Counted from the first letter of the stretch, positions 1 to 8,893 are shown. The stretch: 64,000 nucleotides of DNA from CAXQZM01 sp965229645 (GCA_965229645.1 OZ245893.1:2232001-2296000), one strand, 5' to 3'. The notes: generated from the sequence alone by a model not told the origin. Program-made: numbers and translations.

Positions 1-575
1 TCAAGTTGGTGGGCTTGGAAGGGCGCGAGGACTATTTCCCCCGCGAGCTTTCGGGCGGCCAGCAACAGCGCGTCGGCATCGCCCGGTCGCTGGCCATCGA
101 ACCCGACATTTGGTTTTTGGACGAGCCTTTTTCTGCCCTGGATCCCCTGATCCGCAAAGAAATGCAGGACGAGTTTATTCGCCTGCAAGGTCTCTTGGGC
201 AAAACCATCGTTTTCATCACCCACGATTTTGACGAGGCCCTGCGCCTTGCTGACCGTATTGCCATTATGAAAGACGGCGTGGTCGAACAGTGCGCAACGC
301 CCGAGGAGATCGTCCTCAAGCCCGCGACCGCCTATGTGGCCAAGTTCACCGAGGACATCGCCAAAGCCCAGGTTGTCCGCGCGCGCGGCCTGATCGCCAC
401 CCACGATACGGCGGGCTTGACGGGCACGCCCATCGACGCCGCCGCGACCATCGGCGCCCTTGGCCGTCAATTGGTGGACGACGCGCGCGCGCTGATCCCC
501 GTCGCGGATGCCGACGGCACGGTGCTGGGCGGCCTGGATCGCCAGGCCGCCTTGCGAATTCTGCTGGACGCCTAA
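1..575 (+). CDS. Glycine betaine/choline ABC transporter ATPase, 3' part only
   Basis: The gene enters from the left edge, so the Walker A part is missing. What remains is the ABC signature LSGGQQQRVGIARSLA, the Walker B segment WFLDEPFSALDP, and a switch histidine in VFITHDFDEALRLADR. The tail of about 80 residues after TAYVAKFTEDIAKAQ resembles the CBS-type regulatory tail of ProV/OpuAA ATPases. It energises uptake together with the permease that starts 8 bp downstream. Assignment to the quaternary-amine (ProV) group rests on the tail and on the partner permease. Substrate is inferred from the betaine/sarcosine theme of the window. No binding protein gene is in view and it may lie upstream. 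Confidence 0.88.
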   Translation, partial: KLVGLEGREDYFPRELSGGQQQRVGIARSLAIEPDIWFLDEPFSALDPLIRKEMQDEFIRLQGLLGKTIVFITHDFDEALRLADRIAIMKDGVVEQCATPEEIVLKPATAYVAKFTEDIAKAQVVRARGLIATHDTAGLTGTPIDAAATIGALGRQLVDDARALIPVADADGTVLGGLDRQAALRILLDA

Positions 576-583
576 GGTTTTCT

Positions 584-2827
584 ATGGGCGGTTTTTTCCT
601 GCGCCAAGAGCCGCAAGTCCAGATCGGCCAAGCGCTGATCTTGGCGGCCCTGGTCGTCATGGCGCTGGGGGCCGTGTTGCCAGGCTGGTTGGTCGAGCCG
701 CCCTATTGGATGACCCATCCCCTAAAACCTCTGGTCGATCTTTGGAATGCGCTGGTCGGGGACGGGGGAGGGATCGTAAAACCGCTGGCCCATCCCGACC
801 CCGCGAAGGTGCCGTCGCAAGGCTTGATCGGGGCGACAGCACCGACCTTTGACGGCCTATTTTCCTGGCTCAAGAACGATCTGGGCCTGATCACCGTCAC
901 CCGCTGGGTCTCCGATCAAGTCAAGTGGCTGCTCGATACCACCGCCTACATTCTCTACGGCAAGGGACGCGGATCGCAGCATTGGGCCCTGACCTGGATG
1001 GCCCTCGCGGCCTTGGCCTACGCGCTCGCCGCCGCCGCTCACAGCTTGCGTGCGGGCTTGCTGGCCTTGGGGGCGGTGCTGATTGTGGGGATGGGCTTAT
1101 CCGCCGTGCCGCAAGCGCGCGAGGGGTTGGCCTTTTTGGCGCTCGACGGCTTTTGGGGGGTCTTGTTGCCCGTTCCTTGGGTGGTCTTTGCGGGCATGGC
1201 CGCCCTCATCGGCTGGCACTTAGGGGGGCGGCAACTGGCGCTTTTGGCGGGCGGGACTTTCGTTTGGTGCGCCTTGGTGGGGCAGTGGAAGGAGGCCATG
1301 CAGACCCTATCGGTGATTTTGGTGGCCGCGCCCTTCGCGGTCGTTCTCGGGTTGGTACTTGGGGTGTTGGCTTGGCGCTACAAATCGGTGGAAAACGGCC
1401 TGAACCCGTTTTTGAACCTGGCGCAATCCCTGCCGCACTTTACGTACATGATCCCCGTCGTGGTGTTCATCGGCATCGGACCGAAGGCGGGGGCCATCGT
1501 CACCATAGTCTTTGCCACCCCGCCCATGGTGCGCATGGCGGTCCTGGGGCTAAAACGCATCTCCGCAGACATCATCGAAAGCGGCCACATGTCGGGCGCA
1601 ACGGCGCGGCAACTCCTGTTTCAGGTACGAATTCCCTCGGCGCGGGAAGACCTGCTGATCGGCGTCAACCAAACCATCATGCAATCCCTCGCCATGGTGG
1701 TGTTGGCCGCTTTGATCGGCATGCCTGGCCTCGGGGACAAGCTGTTGCAACAATTGGGCGGGCTCAAGATCGGGCGGGCGGCGGAAATCGGCCTGTCGAT
1801 TGTCTTGATCGCCATTACGTTGGACCGCCTGTCCAAGGCCTGGGCGGTGCGCCAGCCTGTGCATTTTGACCGCGGCACGTCGTGGGCGCGGCGCCATAGC
1901 TTCATGCTGGTATCGCTGGCCCTCGTGGCGGCGCTCTACGCCGTGGCGCACCTGTGGGAGCCGCTGCAAACGATCAAGTTCCGCAACTCCTTTACCATGT
2001 CCAACGAGTTGAACGACGCGGTGCGGGTATTTCGCGACTCGATTGCCGACCCTGCCAAGGTCTTCAAGGACTTTATGATCGTTTACGTCTTGATCCCCGT
2101 GCGCGATGCCTTCCGCTGGCTGCCCTATGCGGGGGTCTTGTTGCTGGTCTTTGGACTGGGCTGGTCGATTGGCGGGCGCCGGTCGGCGCTGGTGTCGCTG
2201 GCCTTCATAGGCTTTATCGCGATTTCGGGGTGGTGGGATCGGGCCATGATTACCCTCTACTTGGTGTTCTTCTCGGTCCTGCTCGCGGCGCTGGTCGGCC
2301 TGCCGCTCGGCATATGGGCGGCGCAGGCCCCTGCGCGGGCCAGGGTGGTGCTGACGGCACTGGATTCGGCGCAGACCTTCCCCAGCTTCGTCTATTTGCT
2401 GCCCGCCATCATGCTGTTCAACGTCTCGGACGTCGCCGTGATCTTGGCGATCTTGATTTTCGCTCTGGTTCCCATTGCGCGCTATACCATTGAGGGCCTG
2501 CGCTCGGTACCCGCAGCGCAGAAGGAAGCCGCCGACATGGCAGGGGCCACGCGCCTGCAAAAACTGCTGTCGGTCGAATTCCCGTTGGCGCTGCCGACCC
2601 TCATGGTCGGGGTCAACCAATGCGTCCTGTTCTCGCTCTTTATGGTCGTCATCGCCTCCTACATCGGCACCACCGATTTGGGGCAGGAGATGCAGCGCGC
2701 GCTTTCGGGCCATGAGTTTGGCAAGGGCCTGACCCTGGGCCTGTGCGTTGCCTTCATGGGCCTCATGATCGACCATCTGGTCATGCGCTGGGCGGGCGAC
2801 CGTAAGCGCAAGCTGGGGTTGGACTAG
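584..2827 (+). CDS. Double-domain permease of a betaine-type ABC transporter
   Basis: Predicted inner-membrane permease of 747 residues with two ProW-like halves in one chain. Each half has an EAA-type loop that contacts the ATPase: ESGHMSGATARQLLFQVRIP in the first and EAADMAGATRLQKLLSVEFP in the second. The rest is strongly hydrophobic, with more than a dozen likely membrane segments. ProW homologues are usually single-domain proteins of about 280-350 residues, so this is a tandem fusion that would serve as both halves of the pore. The ATG at 584 follows the ATPase stop by 8 bp, and longer in-frame reading upstream would overlap the ATPase. The two genes form one operon with the GcvT fusion downstream. 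The substrate (betaine, choline or dimethylglycine) cannot be read from sequence. Confidence 0.88.
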   Translation: MGGFFLRQEPQVQIGQALILAALVVMALGAVLPGWLVEPPYWMTHPLKPLVDLWNALVGDGGGIVKPLAHPDPAKVPSQGLIGATAPTFDGLFSWLKNDLGLITVTRWVSDQVKWLLDTTAYILYGKGRGSQHWALTWMALAALAYALAAAAHSLRAGLLALGAVLIVGMGLSAVPQAREGLAFLALDGFWGVLLPVPWVVFAGMAALIGWHLGGRQLALLAGGTFVWCALVGQWKEAMQTLSVILVAAPFAVVLGLVLGVLAWRYKSVENGLNPFLNLAQSLPHFTYMIPVVVFIGIGPKAGAIVTIVFATPPMVRMAVLGLKRISADIIESGHMSGATARQLLFQVRIPSAREDLLIGVNQTIMQSLAMVVLAALIGMPGLGDKLLQQLGGLKIGRAAEIGLSIVLIAITLDRLSKAWAVRQPVHFDRGTSWARRHSFMLVSLALVAALYAVAHLWEPLQTIKFRNSFTMSNELNDAVRVFRDSIADPAKVFKDFMIVYVLIPVRDAFRWLPYAGVLLLVFGLGWSIGGRRSALVSLAFIGFIAISGWWDRAMITLYLVFFSVLLAALVGLPLGIWAAQAPARARVVLTALDSAQTFPSFVYLLPAIMLFNVSDVAVILAILIFALVPIARYTIEGLRSVPAAQKEAADMAGATRLQKLLSVEFPLALPTLMVGVNQCVLFSLFMVVIASYIGTTDLGQEMQRALSGHEFGKGLTLGLCVAFMGLMIDHLVMRWAGDRKRKLGLD

Positions 2828-2849
2828 GGCATTGGATTGAGGGAAGGGC

Positions 2850-5225
2850 ATGGAACCGTTTGAACGGCCTTTTGAGCGCGCGGGCCTCGTGGTGCCAGGG
2901 CTGCCGATCTTGCCCCCAGGGGTGGAGCGGCACCCGATCCCCGCGGGCGGCTCGCGCGCGCTGGACCTGCGGGCGGGCGATGACGTCACCGTGGTTGATC
3001 GCCAGGGCTTGCAACCCGCCGAAGTCCTGTTCTTCGATCCCAAGGGACGGAGCCAGCTCGGCGCCCTCGGCCTCACGGCAAGGGGCGCCCCAACGGCCCT
3101 GCAAGCGGCCTTGACGCGCGGGAGTCACCAGGGCGACGGCAGCGGCCCGCGCGTGCTGGATGCGCTGACTAAGGCGGGTTTTGACCTCGGCCGCGCCGAG
3201 GCGGCGGTCCTGTTCGCCGAAGGGTCGCGGGCGGGCGACGCCGAAACCTTGCACGCGGAGGCCGATGGCTTGCTGATCGTCTGCACGGTGGGCGGCGCCA
3301 TGGCCGCCGACGGCCAGGACACCATGACCGACCTGGTGGTCTATATCGCCCGCGCCGATCCCGCCGCAGGCAAAGATGGCCGCGCGCCCGCCGACCCCCT
3401 GGCCGACCCGCTGCTCGACATCAATATCCAACCAGGCGAGGCCCATACCTACGAGGTCAAGGCAGGCCAGTACTTCCAAATCATGGACGTGCAGGGGCGC
3501 GAATGCACCGACTTCCAAGCCTTCTCGGCCCGCGCCCTCGACGCGGGGCACGAACGCGACATCGACCCGACGACCACCCGCTCGCTCATGGGCGCGCTAT
3601 GGCCTGGGCCAGGGCTCTATTCCAAGTTCTTCACCGTCGATCACGAGCCGCTGGTGGAAATCGTCCAAGATACGTGCGGGCAACACGATACCTTCGGGCT
3701 CGCCTGCACCGCCCGCTACTACGAGGATCTGGGCTATCCAGGCCACATCAACTGCTCGGACAACATCAGCGCGCGGCTGGCGAATTACAACGTGCGCCCG
3801 CGCGCAGGCTGGCCCGCTATCAATTTCTTCTTCAATACCATGTTGGACAAGACCAACGCCATTGGCATGGACGATCCCTGGTCGCGGCCGGGCGACTATG
3901 TGCTGCTGCGCGCCTTGACCGATCTGGTCTGCGTTTCCACCGCCTGCCCCTGCGACATCGACCCCGCCAACGGCTGGAACCCCACCGACATTCAGGTGCG
4001 CACCTACGATTCAAAACACCTCTTCGCCAAGTCCATCGGCTGGCGAGCAACCCCAGGGGCAGATGTGGCCATGACCAAGCAAACCGGCTTTCACGACAGC
4101 TTTGCCAAGCACACGCGCAACTTTGTTGAGTACAATGGCTATTGGCTGCCCCAAGACATGACCCAGCACGGCACCATCGCCGAGTATTGGGCGGCGCGCG
4201 AACGCGCCGTGGTCATGGACCTAAGCCCTTTGCGCAAGTTCGAGGTCACGGGCCCCGACGCCGAGGCGCTGATGCAAGCCTGCGTCACGCGCGACATGAA
4301 AAAACTTTCGGTCGGCCAAGTGGTCTATACGGCGGTCTGCTACGACCATGGCGGCATGGTTGACGACGGCACGGTGTTCCGCTTGGCCGACACCAACTTC
4401 CGCTGGGTCGGCGGGTCGGAGGATTCGGGCAACTTCATGCGCGAGCAAGCGGCGCAACGCGGCCTCAATGCCTGGGTGCGCCATTCGACCGACCAGTTGC
4501 ATAACCTCGCCGTCCAAGGCCCCAAGAGCCGCGAGATCTTGCGCGATCTGATTTGGACGCCGCCGACGCAGCCAACCCTGGACGAGCTTGGCTGGTTCCG
4601 CTTCGCCATCGCCCGCCTAGGCGGCTTCGACGGCCCCGCCCTGGTCGTCAGCCGCACGGGCTATTCGGGGGAATTGGGCTATGAGATTTTCTGCCACCCC
4701 AAAGACTGCGCCCAGGTCTTCGACGCCGTATGGGCAGCGGGCGAACCCTTAGGCTTGGCCCCGCTTGGCCTCGGCGCCCTTGATTTGCTCCGGATTGAGG
4801 CGGGCCTGATCTTTGCAAATTATGAATTCAGCGACCAAACCGACCCGTTCGAGGCGGGCATCGGCTTCACGGTCCCGCTCAAGTCCAAGGCCGACGATTT
4901 TGTCGGCAAAGAGGCCCTGATCCGCCGCAAGGCCCATCCGCACAAACACCTGGTCGGCCTCGATATCGAAAGCGGCCTGGTGCCGAGCAGTGGCGACTGC
5001 GTTCATGTCGGCAAGCCCCAAATCGGCGAAATCACGTCCGCTATGAAGTCGCCCTTCTTAGGCAAAACCATCGCCCTCGCGCGCCTGGATGTGGCCCACA
5101 CGGCCCTCGGCACCCAGGTCGAGATCGGCCAGCTCGACGGCCAGCAAAAACGCCTCAAGGCTAGGGTTGTGCCGTTCCCGCACTTTGACCCGAAGAAGGA
5201 GCGGGTACGGGGGAATTATGGGTGA
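2850..5225 (+). CDS. DUF1989-DUF1989-GcvT fusion, probable folate-dependent aminomethyltransferase
   Basis: This 791-residue protein has three parts. Residues about 25-180 are a weak DUF1989-like domain. Residues about 185-400 are a clear DUF1989 (urea-carboxylase-associated) domain, with conserved stretches such as QGRECTDFQAFS and VSTACPCDIDPANGWNP. Residues about 425-790 are a GcvT aminomethyltransferase domain, with RTGYSGELGYEIF and LGLGALDLLRIEAGL. GcvT domains move one-carbon units from aminomethyl or N-methyl donors to tetrahydrofolate. DUF1989 has no settled role. The gene follows the betaine permease by 22 bp with the purine-rich GAGGGAAGGG before its ATG, so it is probably co-transcribed. 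I infer demethylation of a betaine-derived methylamine. Both halves of the N-terminal region align at xxAGxxxxxxDxQGxxxxxxxxF, which suggests an internal duplication. Confidence 0.85.
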   Translation: MEPFERPFERAGLVVPGLPILPPGVERHPIPAGGSRALDLRAGDDVTVVDRQGLQPAEVLFFDPKGRSQLGALGLTARGAPTALQAALTRGSHQGDGSGPRVLDALTKAGFDLGRAEAAVLFAEGSRAGDAETLHAEADGLLIVCTVGGAMAADGQDTMTDLVVYIARADPAAGKDGRAPADPLADPLLDINIQPGEAHTYEVKAGQYFQIMDVQGRECTDFQAFSARALDAGHERDIDPTTTRSLMGALWPGPGLYSKFFTVDHEPLVEIVQDTCGQHDTFGLACTARYYEDLGYPGHINCSDNISARLANYNVRPRAGWPAINFFFNTMLDKTNAIGMDDPWSRPGDYVLLRALTDLVCVSTACPCDIDPANGWNPTDIQVRTYDSKHLFAKSIGWRATPGADVAMTKQTGFHDSFAKHTRNFVEYNGYWLPQDMTQHGTIAEYWAARERAVVMDLSPLRKFEVTGPDAEALMQACVTRDMKKLSVGQVVYTAVCYDHGGMVDDGTVFRLADTNFRWVGGSEDSGNFMREQAAQRGLNAWVRHSTDQLHNLAVQGPKSREILRDLIWTPPTQPTLDELGWFRFAIARLGGFDGPALVVSRTGYSGELGYEIFCHPKDCAQVFDAVWAAGEPLGLAPLGLGALDLLRIEAGLIFANYEFSDQTDPFEAGIGFTVPLKSKADDFVGKEALIRRKAHPHKHLVGLDIESGLVPSSGDCVHVGKPQIGEITSAMKSPFLGKTIALARLDVAHTALGTQVEIGQLDGQQKRLKARVVPFPHFDPKKERVRGNYG

Positions 5226-5387
5226 GCGATCTTGAGGCCTTTGTCACGGCGCTTACGGTGACACGCAATCGCGCAATGCTTGGATAAAGACTCGCGTTCA
5301 AACAAAATTCAGACAATAAGGGACGAGGGCGCGGACCTCGCAGCACAGGATTGCTTTGCACGCCCTTTGTCCGCATGAGACCAGCCT

Positions 5388-5777
5388 ATGCTTGATAGTC
5401 CATTCAACACTGATTCCTGGATTCGACGTCCGCAGCAAGAGCGTATCGAAGCCTGGTTTAAGGCTCCAGAACCCCTACTCTACCGCATCGCGGGGCCTGG
5501 CGGCGTCGGCAAATCGAGCCTGTTGCGGGGCATTGAACTCCGCGCACATGAAGAATCGATGCCCACGGTCATGGTCGAGGCCGCAAACTTCGCGGAGGAA
5601 ATGGAGGCCCCCGCCTTCTTATTGCAGGCCTTAAATGCGAATGAGAACATGCCCAAACTGGAGGAAGTTCTGGGAATCTTGCGGGAAGATTCGGCAACTT
5701 TTTTTCGATTTTACGCAAGAAAAACATTCCAGAAACCTTTGCGGAAGTACAAAAGATTGCATCCTCAAGTAGTTTAG
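5388..5777 (+). CDS. STAND-like P-loop NTPase, N-terminal reading frame
   Basis: The first 100 or so residues form the start of a STAND/NACHT-like NTPase, with Walker A GPGGVGKSS at residues 36-44 preceded by PLLYRIA. No separate effector domain precedes it. The frame then runs through a T7 tract at 5699-5705 and reaches a stop at 5775. Downstream of the tract the -1 frame stays open without a break into the 5795-8116 frame and carries the Walker B part, so the two frames are almost certainly one gene of about 909 residues. The break is a programmed -1 frameshift, a natural mutation, or a base-calling error in the homopolymer. Base composition is more AT-rich than the neighbours, which suggests acquisition by transfer. 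Confidence 0.7.
   Translation: MLDSPFNTDSWIRRPQQERIEAWFKAPEPLLYRIAGPGGVGKSSLLRGIELRAHEESMPTVMVEAANFAEEMEAPAFLLQALNANENMPKLEEVLGILREDSATFFRFYARKTFQKPLRKYKRLHPQVV
5699..5705 (+). other. Candidate -1 slippery site in the NTPase gene
   Basis: In the upstream frame the bases read ACT TTT TTT CGA, which gives the heptamer T TTT TTT expected for tandem -1 slippage. After the slip the protein continues as FSILRKKNIPETFAEVQ and joins the downstream frame. I did not find a convincing stimulatory stem or upstream Shine-Dalgarno motif, so a simple indel or base-calling error in the tract remains equally possible. Confidence 0.4.
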
Positions 5778-5794
5778 CGGTTGCTGTTGGCGTC

Positions 5795-8116
5795 TTGGGA
5801 GACGTTGCCAATTCCTTGAATGAATGGTGGCAGGCAAATGAAAAGGAACGCCGACACCAAATCTTAGCGGCACCTGAAGAGGCCATTTTTGAAGCAATTC
5901 TCAGTGATATGGATGAGAAAGGGGGCGTCTTTATCGTCGATGGCTGGGAACTCTGTGCCTATAGTCAAATTGGAACTCTGCTTGACCTCCGTTTTGGAGG
6001 GCGCATCAAGACCTTGCCTTTAGGAACCGAATCGAGAGAGTTGGCCCTTACCCGATTTTTTGCGCGGCTTGCCGGCTATCTGCTGAATCGAAACACTCTA
6101 TTTGTGATCGCAGGACGCCATGCCGAAGTGCCACCACAAGACTTAGATGCAATTCCTCCCAACTTGTGCCCGCAAGTGTCAAATTTGGACGCGTTCACAT
6201 CTGAAGAAACCAAACGCTTTATTGACCAGTCCCTTCCTGACTTGACTGAGATTGCTGGTACCGCCCTAACAAGTATCCAAGGGGTCACCCACGGCATTCC
6301 TTTTTTGCTCAATCGCTTATGCAGGATCATGAAAGAAGACGGGGTTCCAGACCCATGGCAAGACATAGTTGAAACACTGGATCGGTTTCGCACGAACGAT
6401 GATCGTAGGGGTCTTGTCCAGTATTTTAATGAACGCATAGCGGCGCATATGAACGTAACGGGTGACAAGCTCTGGCGCCTGATTCTGCCGCGCACTTTGA
6501 CCTTGGACACAATCTATGCCCTGTTGGACTTGGAGGAAGGTGAAGACGAAGGAACGGGCCTAGATCGTGCGCGGCGGTGGGGCGAAGAATTAGAGCACTT
6601 CGGCCTGCTGCGTCGCGCTAGCACAAAAGCTGAGCTCTACCGACTGCACGACCATGACCGCGACGCCTTGATCGCTTGGGCGCAAAGTCGCCGAAAAAGT
6701 CCGAATGGGGAGGCGGTGCAGATTCACCAAACTCTTGCCCTGCGATACCAGGTCTTGCGCAACCGTGTGCCAAAGCAGGATCCTGAACGCAGCCGTTTGA
6801 TGCTTGAGGAGACCTATCATCGCGTCATGAGCGTCGAAGATTTCGCGCAAAAGTTCCAAGGGGAACGGGCACAGCAGTTCTGGGAGCGACTCAATCGGAG
6901 TTTACGCATCGGCCCCGAGGAACGGCTTACAATTGCTGAATCCTTGCCTCGACTTGAAGTCTCACAACTTGAGGATTTGATCGCGACACTTAACGCAGAG
7001 GTTAAGGAATGGAAAAGTATCTTCAAACGCCAACCCGTCGCCGTTGCAAGATTTGCATCAGAACGCCACTTCGGCGACCGCCATTTTGCCTCTGATCACC
7101 TAGAGGAGATACTAGGGCATCCGTTTCCTGTTTGGCTTTGGGACGCCGTTGACGGGGTCGACCCATCACTGCCCGATGAGCGGCGGGCGGCGCTTATCCA
7201 AAGCGTGCAAGACAAGGGATGCAAAGATCCAAACTTGCTTGGCAATTTTGCGATCTTCATGACGGATGCACGCGGGGATCAGGATCGGGCCGAGCAGCTT
7301 TATGAGCAAGCGATTGCGGCAGATCCGTCGCATGCCAACAACCTGGGCAATTTTGCGATCTTCATGACGGATGCACGCGGGGATCAGGATCGGGCCGAGC
7401 AGCTTTATGAGCAAGCGATTGCTGCAGATCCGTCGCATGCCAACAACCTGGGCAATTTTGCACTCTTCATAACGGATGTCCGCGGGGATCAGGATCGGGC
7501 CGAGCAGCTTTATGAGCAAGCGATTGCAGCGGATCCGTCCAATGCCAACATCCTTGGGAATTTTGCGCTCTTCATGAAGAATGTCCGCGGGGATCAGGAT
7601 CGGGCCGAGCAGCTTTATGAGCAAGCGATTGCTGCAGATCCCTCCCGTGCCGACACCCTGGGCAATTTTGCGAACTTCATGACGGATGTCCGCGGAGATG
7701 AGGATCGGGCCGAGCAGCTTTATGAGCAAGCGATTGCAGCGGATCCGTCCCATGCCAGCGTCCTAGGCAACTACTCCAAGTTACTCTTCATTCGCGGCGA
7801 CGATGATGAAGGTCTTCGGCACGTAGTCATAGCGGAACAAGCCGCAGTCGAGGCGAGCGGTGCTTGGGTTGCTACCCTGTTGCTCGAGCTCAGTTTCTAC
7901 CGCTATGCTCATGTGGCGCCCTATGAAGTGGAACCGCTGAAGGCTCATGTGCTGGCAGGGGTGCGCTGCCCTGGTTGGCCCTTGGGAGCCAATGTTGAGC
8001 GGGCCAAAGTTGCGGGGCATCCGCACCCCGACTTGCTAGCGCAGATTGCCGCTGTGATCAGCGATAGTGCTGATCCAGCGACATTGGATGAATTTTCTGC
8101 CTGGTTGGATGCTTGA
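5795..8116 (+). CDS. STAND-like NTPase, C-terminal reading frame with TPR-like repeats
   Basis: The ATG at 5795 is only the first methionine. The frame is open back to the T7 tract, so this is the continuation of the 5388 gene. A Walker B-like strand VFIVDGWELC lies near residue 45 and a sensor-like LFVIAGRH near residue 110. A winged-helix-like region and a helical region follow. Near residues 480-655 there are five 35-residue units of the pattern LGNFAxFMTDxRGDQDRAEQ, each ending AADPS, plus a decayed sixth. STAND proteins of this layout often use repeats to sense a ligand and act in immunity or signalling. That is family knowledge and not shown here. No effector domain is visible. The last 110 residues are unassigned. 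Confidence 0.72.
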   Translation: MGDVANSLNEWWQANEKERRHQILAAPEEAIFEAILSDMDEKGGVFIVDGWELCAYSQIGTLLDLRFGGRIKTLPLGTESRELALTRFFARLAGYLLNRNTLFVIAGRHAEVPPQDLDAIPPNLCPQVSNLDAFTSEETKRFIDQSLPDLTEIAGTALTSIQGVTHGIPFLLNRLCRIMKEDGVPDPWQDIVETLDRFRTNDDRRGLVQYFNERIAAHMNVTGDKLWRLILPRTLTLDTIYALLDLEEGEDEGTGLDRARRWGEELEHFGLLRRASTKAELYRLHDHDRDALIAWAQSRRKSPNGEAVQIHQTLALRYQVLRNRVPKQDPERSRLMLEETYHRVMSVEDFAQKFQGERAQQFWERLNRSLRIGPEERLTIAESLPRLEVSQLEDLIATLNAEVKEWKSIFKRQPVAVARFASERHFGDRHFASDHLEEILGHPFPVWLWDAVDGVDPSLPDERRAALIQSVQDKGCKDPNLLGNFAIFMTDARGDQDRAEQLYEQAIAADPSHANNLGNFAIFMTDARGDQDRAEQLYEQAIAADPSHANNLGNFALFITDVRGDQDRAEQLYEQAIAADPSNANILGNFALFMKNVRGDQDRAEQLYEQAIAADPSRADTLGNFANFMTDVRGDEDRAEQLYEQAIAADPSHASVLGNYSKLLFIRGDDDEGLRHVVIAEQAAVEASGAWVATLLLELSFYRYAHVAPYEVEPLKAHVLAGVRCPGWPLGANVERAKVAGHPHPDLLAQIAAVISDSADPATLDEFSAWLDA
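7238..7762 (+). repeat. Five tandem 105-bp units encoding TPR-like repeats
   Basis: The units start at 7238, 7343, 7448, 7553 and 7658. Each is 35 codons. They are nearly identical at DNA level, including a long shared core that encodes DRAEQLYEQAIAADPS. Changes cluster at a few positions (ARG/VRG, AIF/ALF/ANF, and the residues after DPS). Such identity implies recent duplication or ongoing homogenisation. The unit is one residue longer than the usual 34-residue TPR. Confidence 0.9.
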
Positions 8117-8232
8117 GCGAACGAGCGTTGAGCGCTGACATTCGGGGTAGGTTTCACAGGATCACGCCATTGCGACGCCAGCGGTCTGGTTCCTAAGTGG
8201 CGAGTTCATTGTCCGTTAAATGGTTTGAAACC

Positions 8233-8334
8233 CTCATCTTTAGATGAGAGAGCCGCGCTTCAGCGCGAATGATTGGGTTCATTTTTTCCTACTGAAAAAT
8301 CAAGCAGTAAGCTTGATTTTTCAGTAGGAAAAAA
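8233..8334. other. Three consecutive hairpins, the last with a 24-bp perfect stem
   Basis: Hairpin 1 is CTCATCT-tt-AGATGAG (8233-8248). Hairpin 2 is CGCGCT-tc-AGCGCG (8254-8267). Hairpin 3 has arms at 8282-8305 and 8311-8334, perfectly complementary over 24 bases around a 5-base loop, and its outer ends are six T and six A. The T-rich flank would let it end transcription in both directions between the NTPase gene and the sufB side. The perfect long stem could also be a tiny mobile repeat. Confidence 0.55.
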
Positions 8335-8429
8335 TGTCTGAATATATTCCTGGTATCCGCTGAGACCATCATCATCGCCATCGTATCGCAGGGTCAACCA
8401 AATATCGATGCAAAGTGCTAGAGGCAGTT

Positions 8430-8545
8430 ATACCAACGGAAAGATCGAATGACCGTTGTCCGATTGCAGTTTGCTTGCCATATGAATTGAGTCTTGGCGC
8501 TCGAACGCAGACGGCCCATAGGTCATTGAATACTTCCGTTGGTAT
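8430..8545 (+). repeat. 116-bp inverted-repeat element (MITE-like), copy 1
   Basis: The element starts ATACCAACGGAA and ends TTCCGTTGGTAT, giving perfect 12-bp terminal inverted repeats. A second copy lies inverted at 48543-48658 and differs at only two positions by eye. It encodes nothing. The ends resemble those of the larger modular repeat family in this window, so one transposase may have moved both kinds. Confidence 0.85.
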
Positions 8546-8830
8546 TATTCGGTTTTCGATGCGTGACATAAATAGCAAAAAGAGTTCCCAGAGCCTAAAC
8601 GTCTCTACTGAGGACAGCATTGCAGGGTAGGGTCCATTTTTCCAGAACAAGCCGCAGCGTCACCATGATATCATCCTAAACTATCTGGAGTTGCACTCCA
8701 AACGTGATGCTACCGCCGTCAGGCGGTAGTTCTTCACTTTTTGGATTGGGGGATTCATGAGATATGGAGCCGCTTTGCCAAAGTTCTCGTGTTGAAAAAC
8801 GACTTGAACCGAGTGGCCTTGTGGGAACCT

Positions 8831-8893
8831 TCCGTTCCTGCCGCTGGCGATCCGTGATGGATTCTGCGACCTCGCTTCGCTCGGCACAGAACG
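8831..8893 (-). repeat. Second dispersed repeat type, copy 1
   Basis: Read on the minus strand this segment has GAGCGAAGCG followed by GCAGAATCCATCACGGATCG and then GGCAGGAAC. A related arrangement lies at about 20783-20850 on the plus strand. Neither copy is in a gene. Boundaries are approximate. Confidence 0.4.

Noticed and set aside
1550..3076. Minus-strand open frame of about 508 codons
   Set aside because: It is antisense to the permease and the DUF1989-GcvT gene, and its residues (many Arg, Gln, His) are typical of a shadow frame in GC-rich DNA.
5242..5263. TGTCAC/GTGACA inverted repeat after the GcvT fusion
   Set aside because: A six-base stem with a ten-base loop and no T tract is too weak to call a terminator.
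7166..7753. Minus-strand repeat protein frame opposite the TPR-like region
   Set aside because: It is the antisense of the 105-bp repeats. The sense frame has the recognisable NTPase context.
7238..7762. Possible CRISPR array
   Set aside because: The units are 105 bp, contiguous, without spacers and within a coding frame. The 48-bp arrays also lack spacers.
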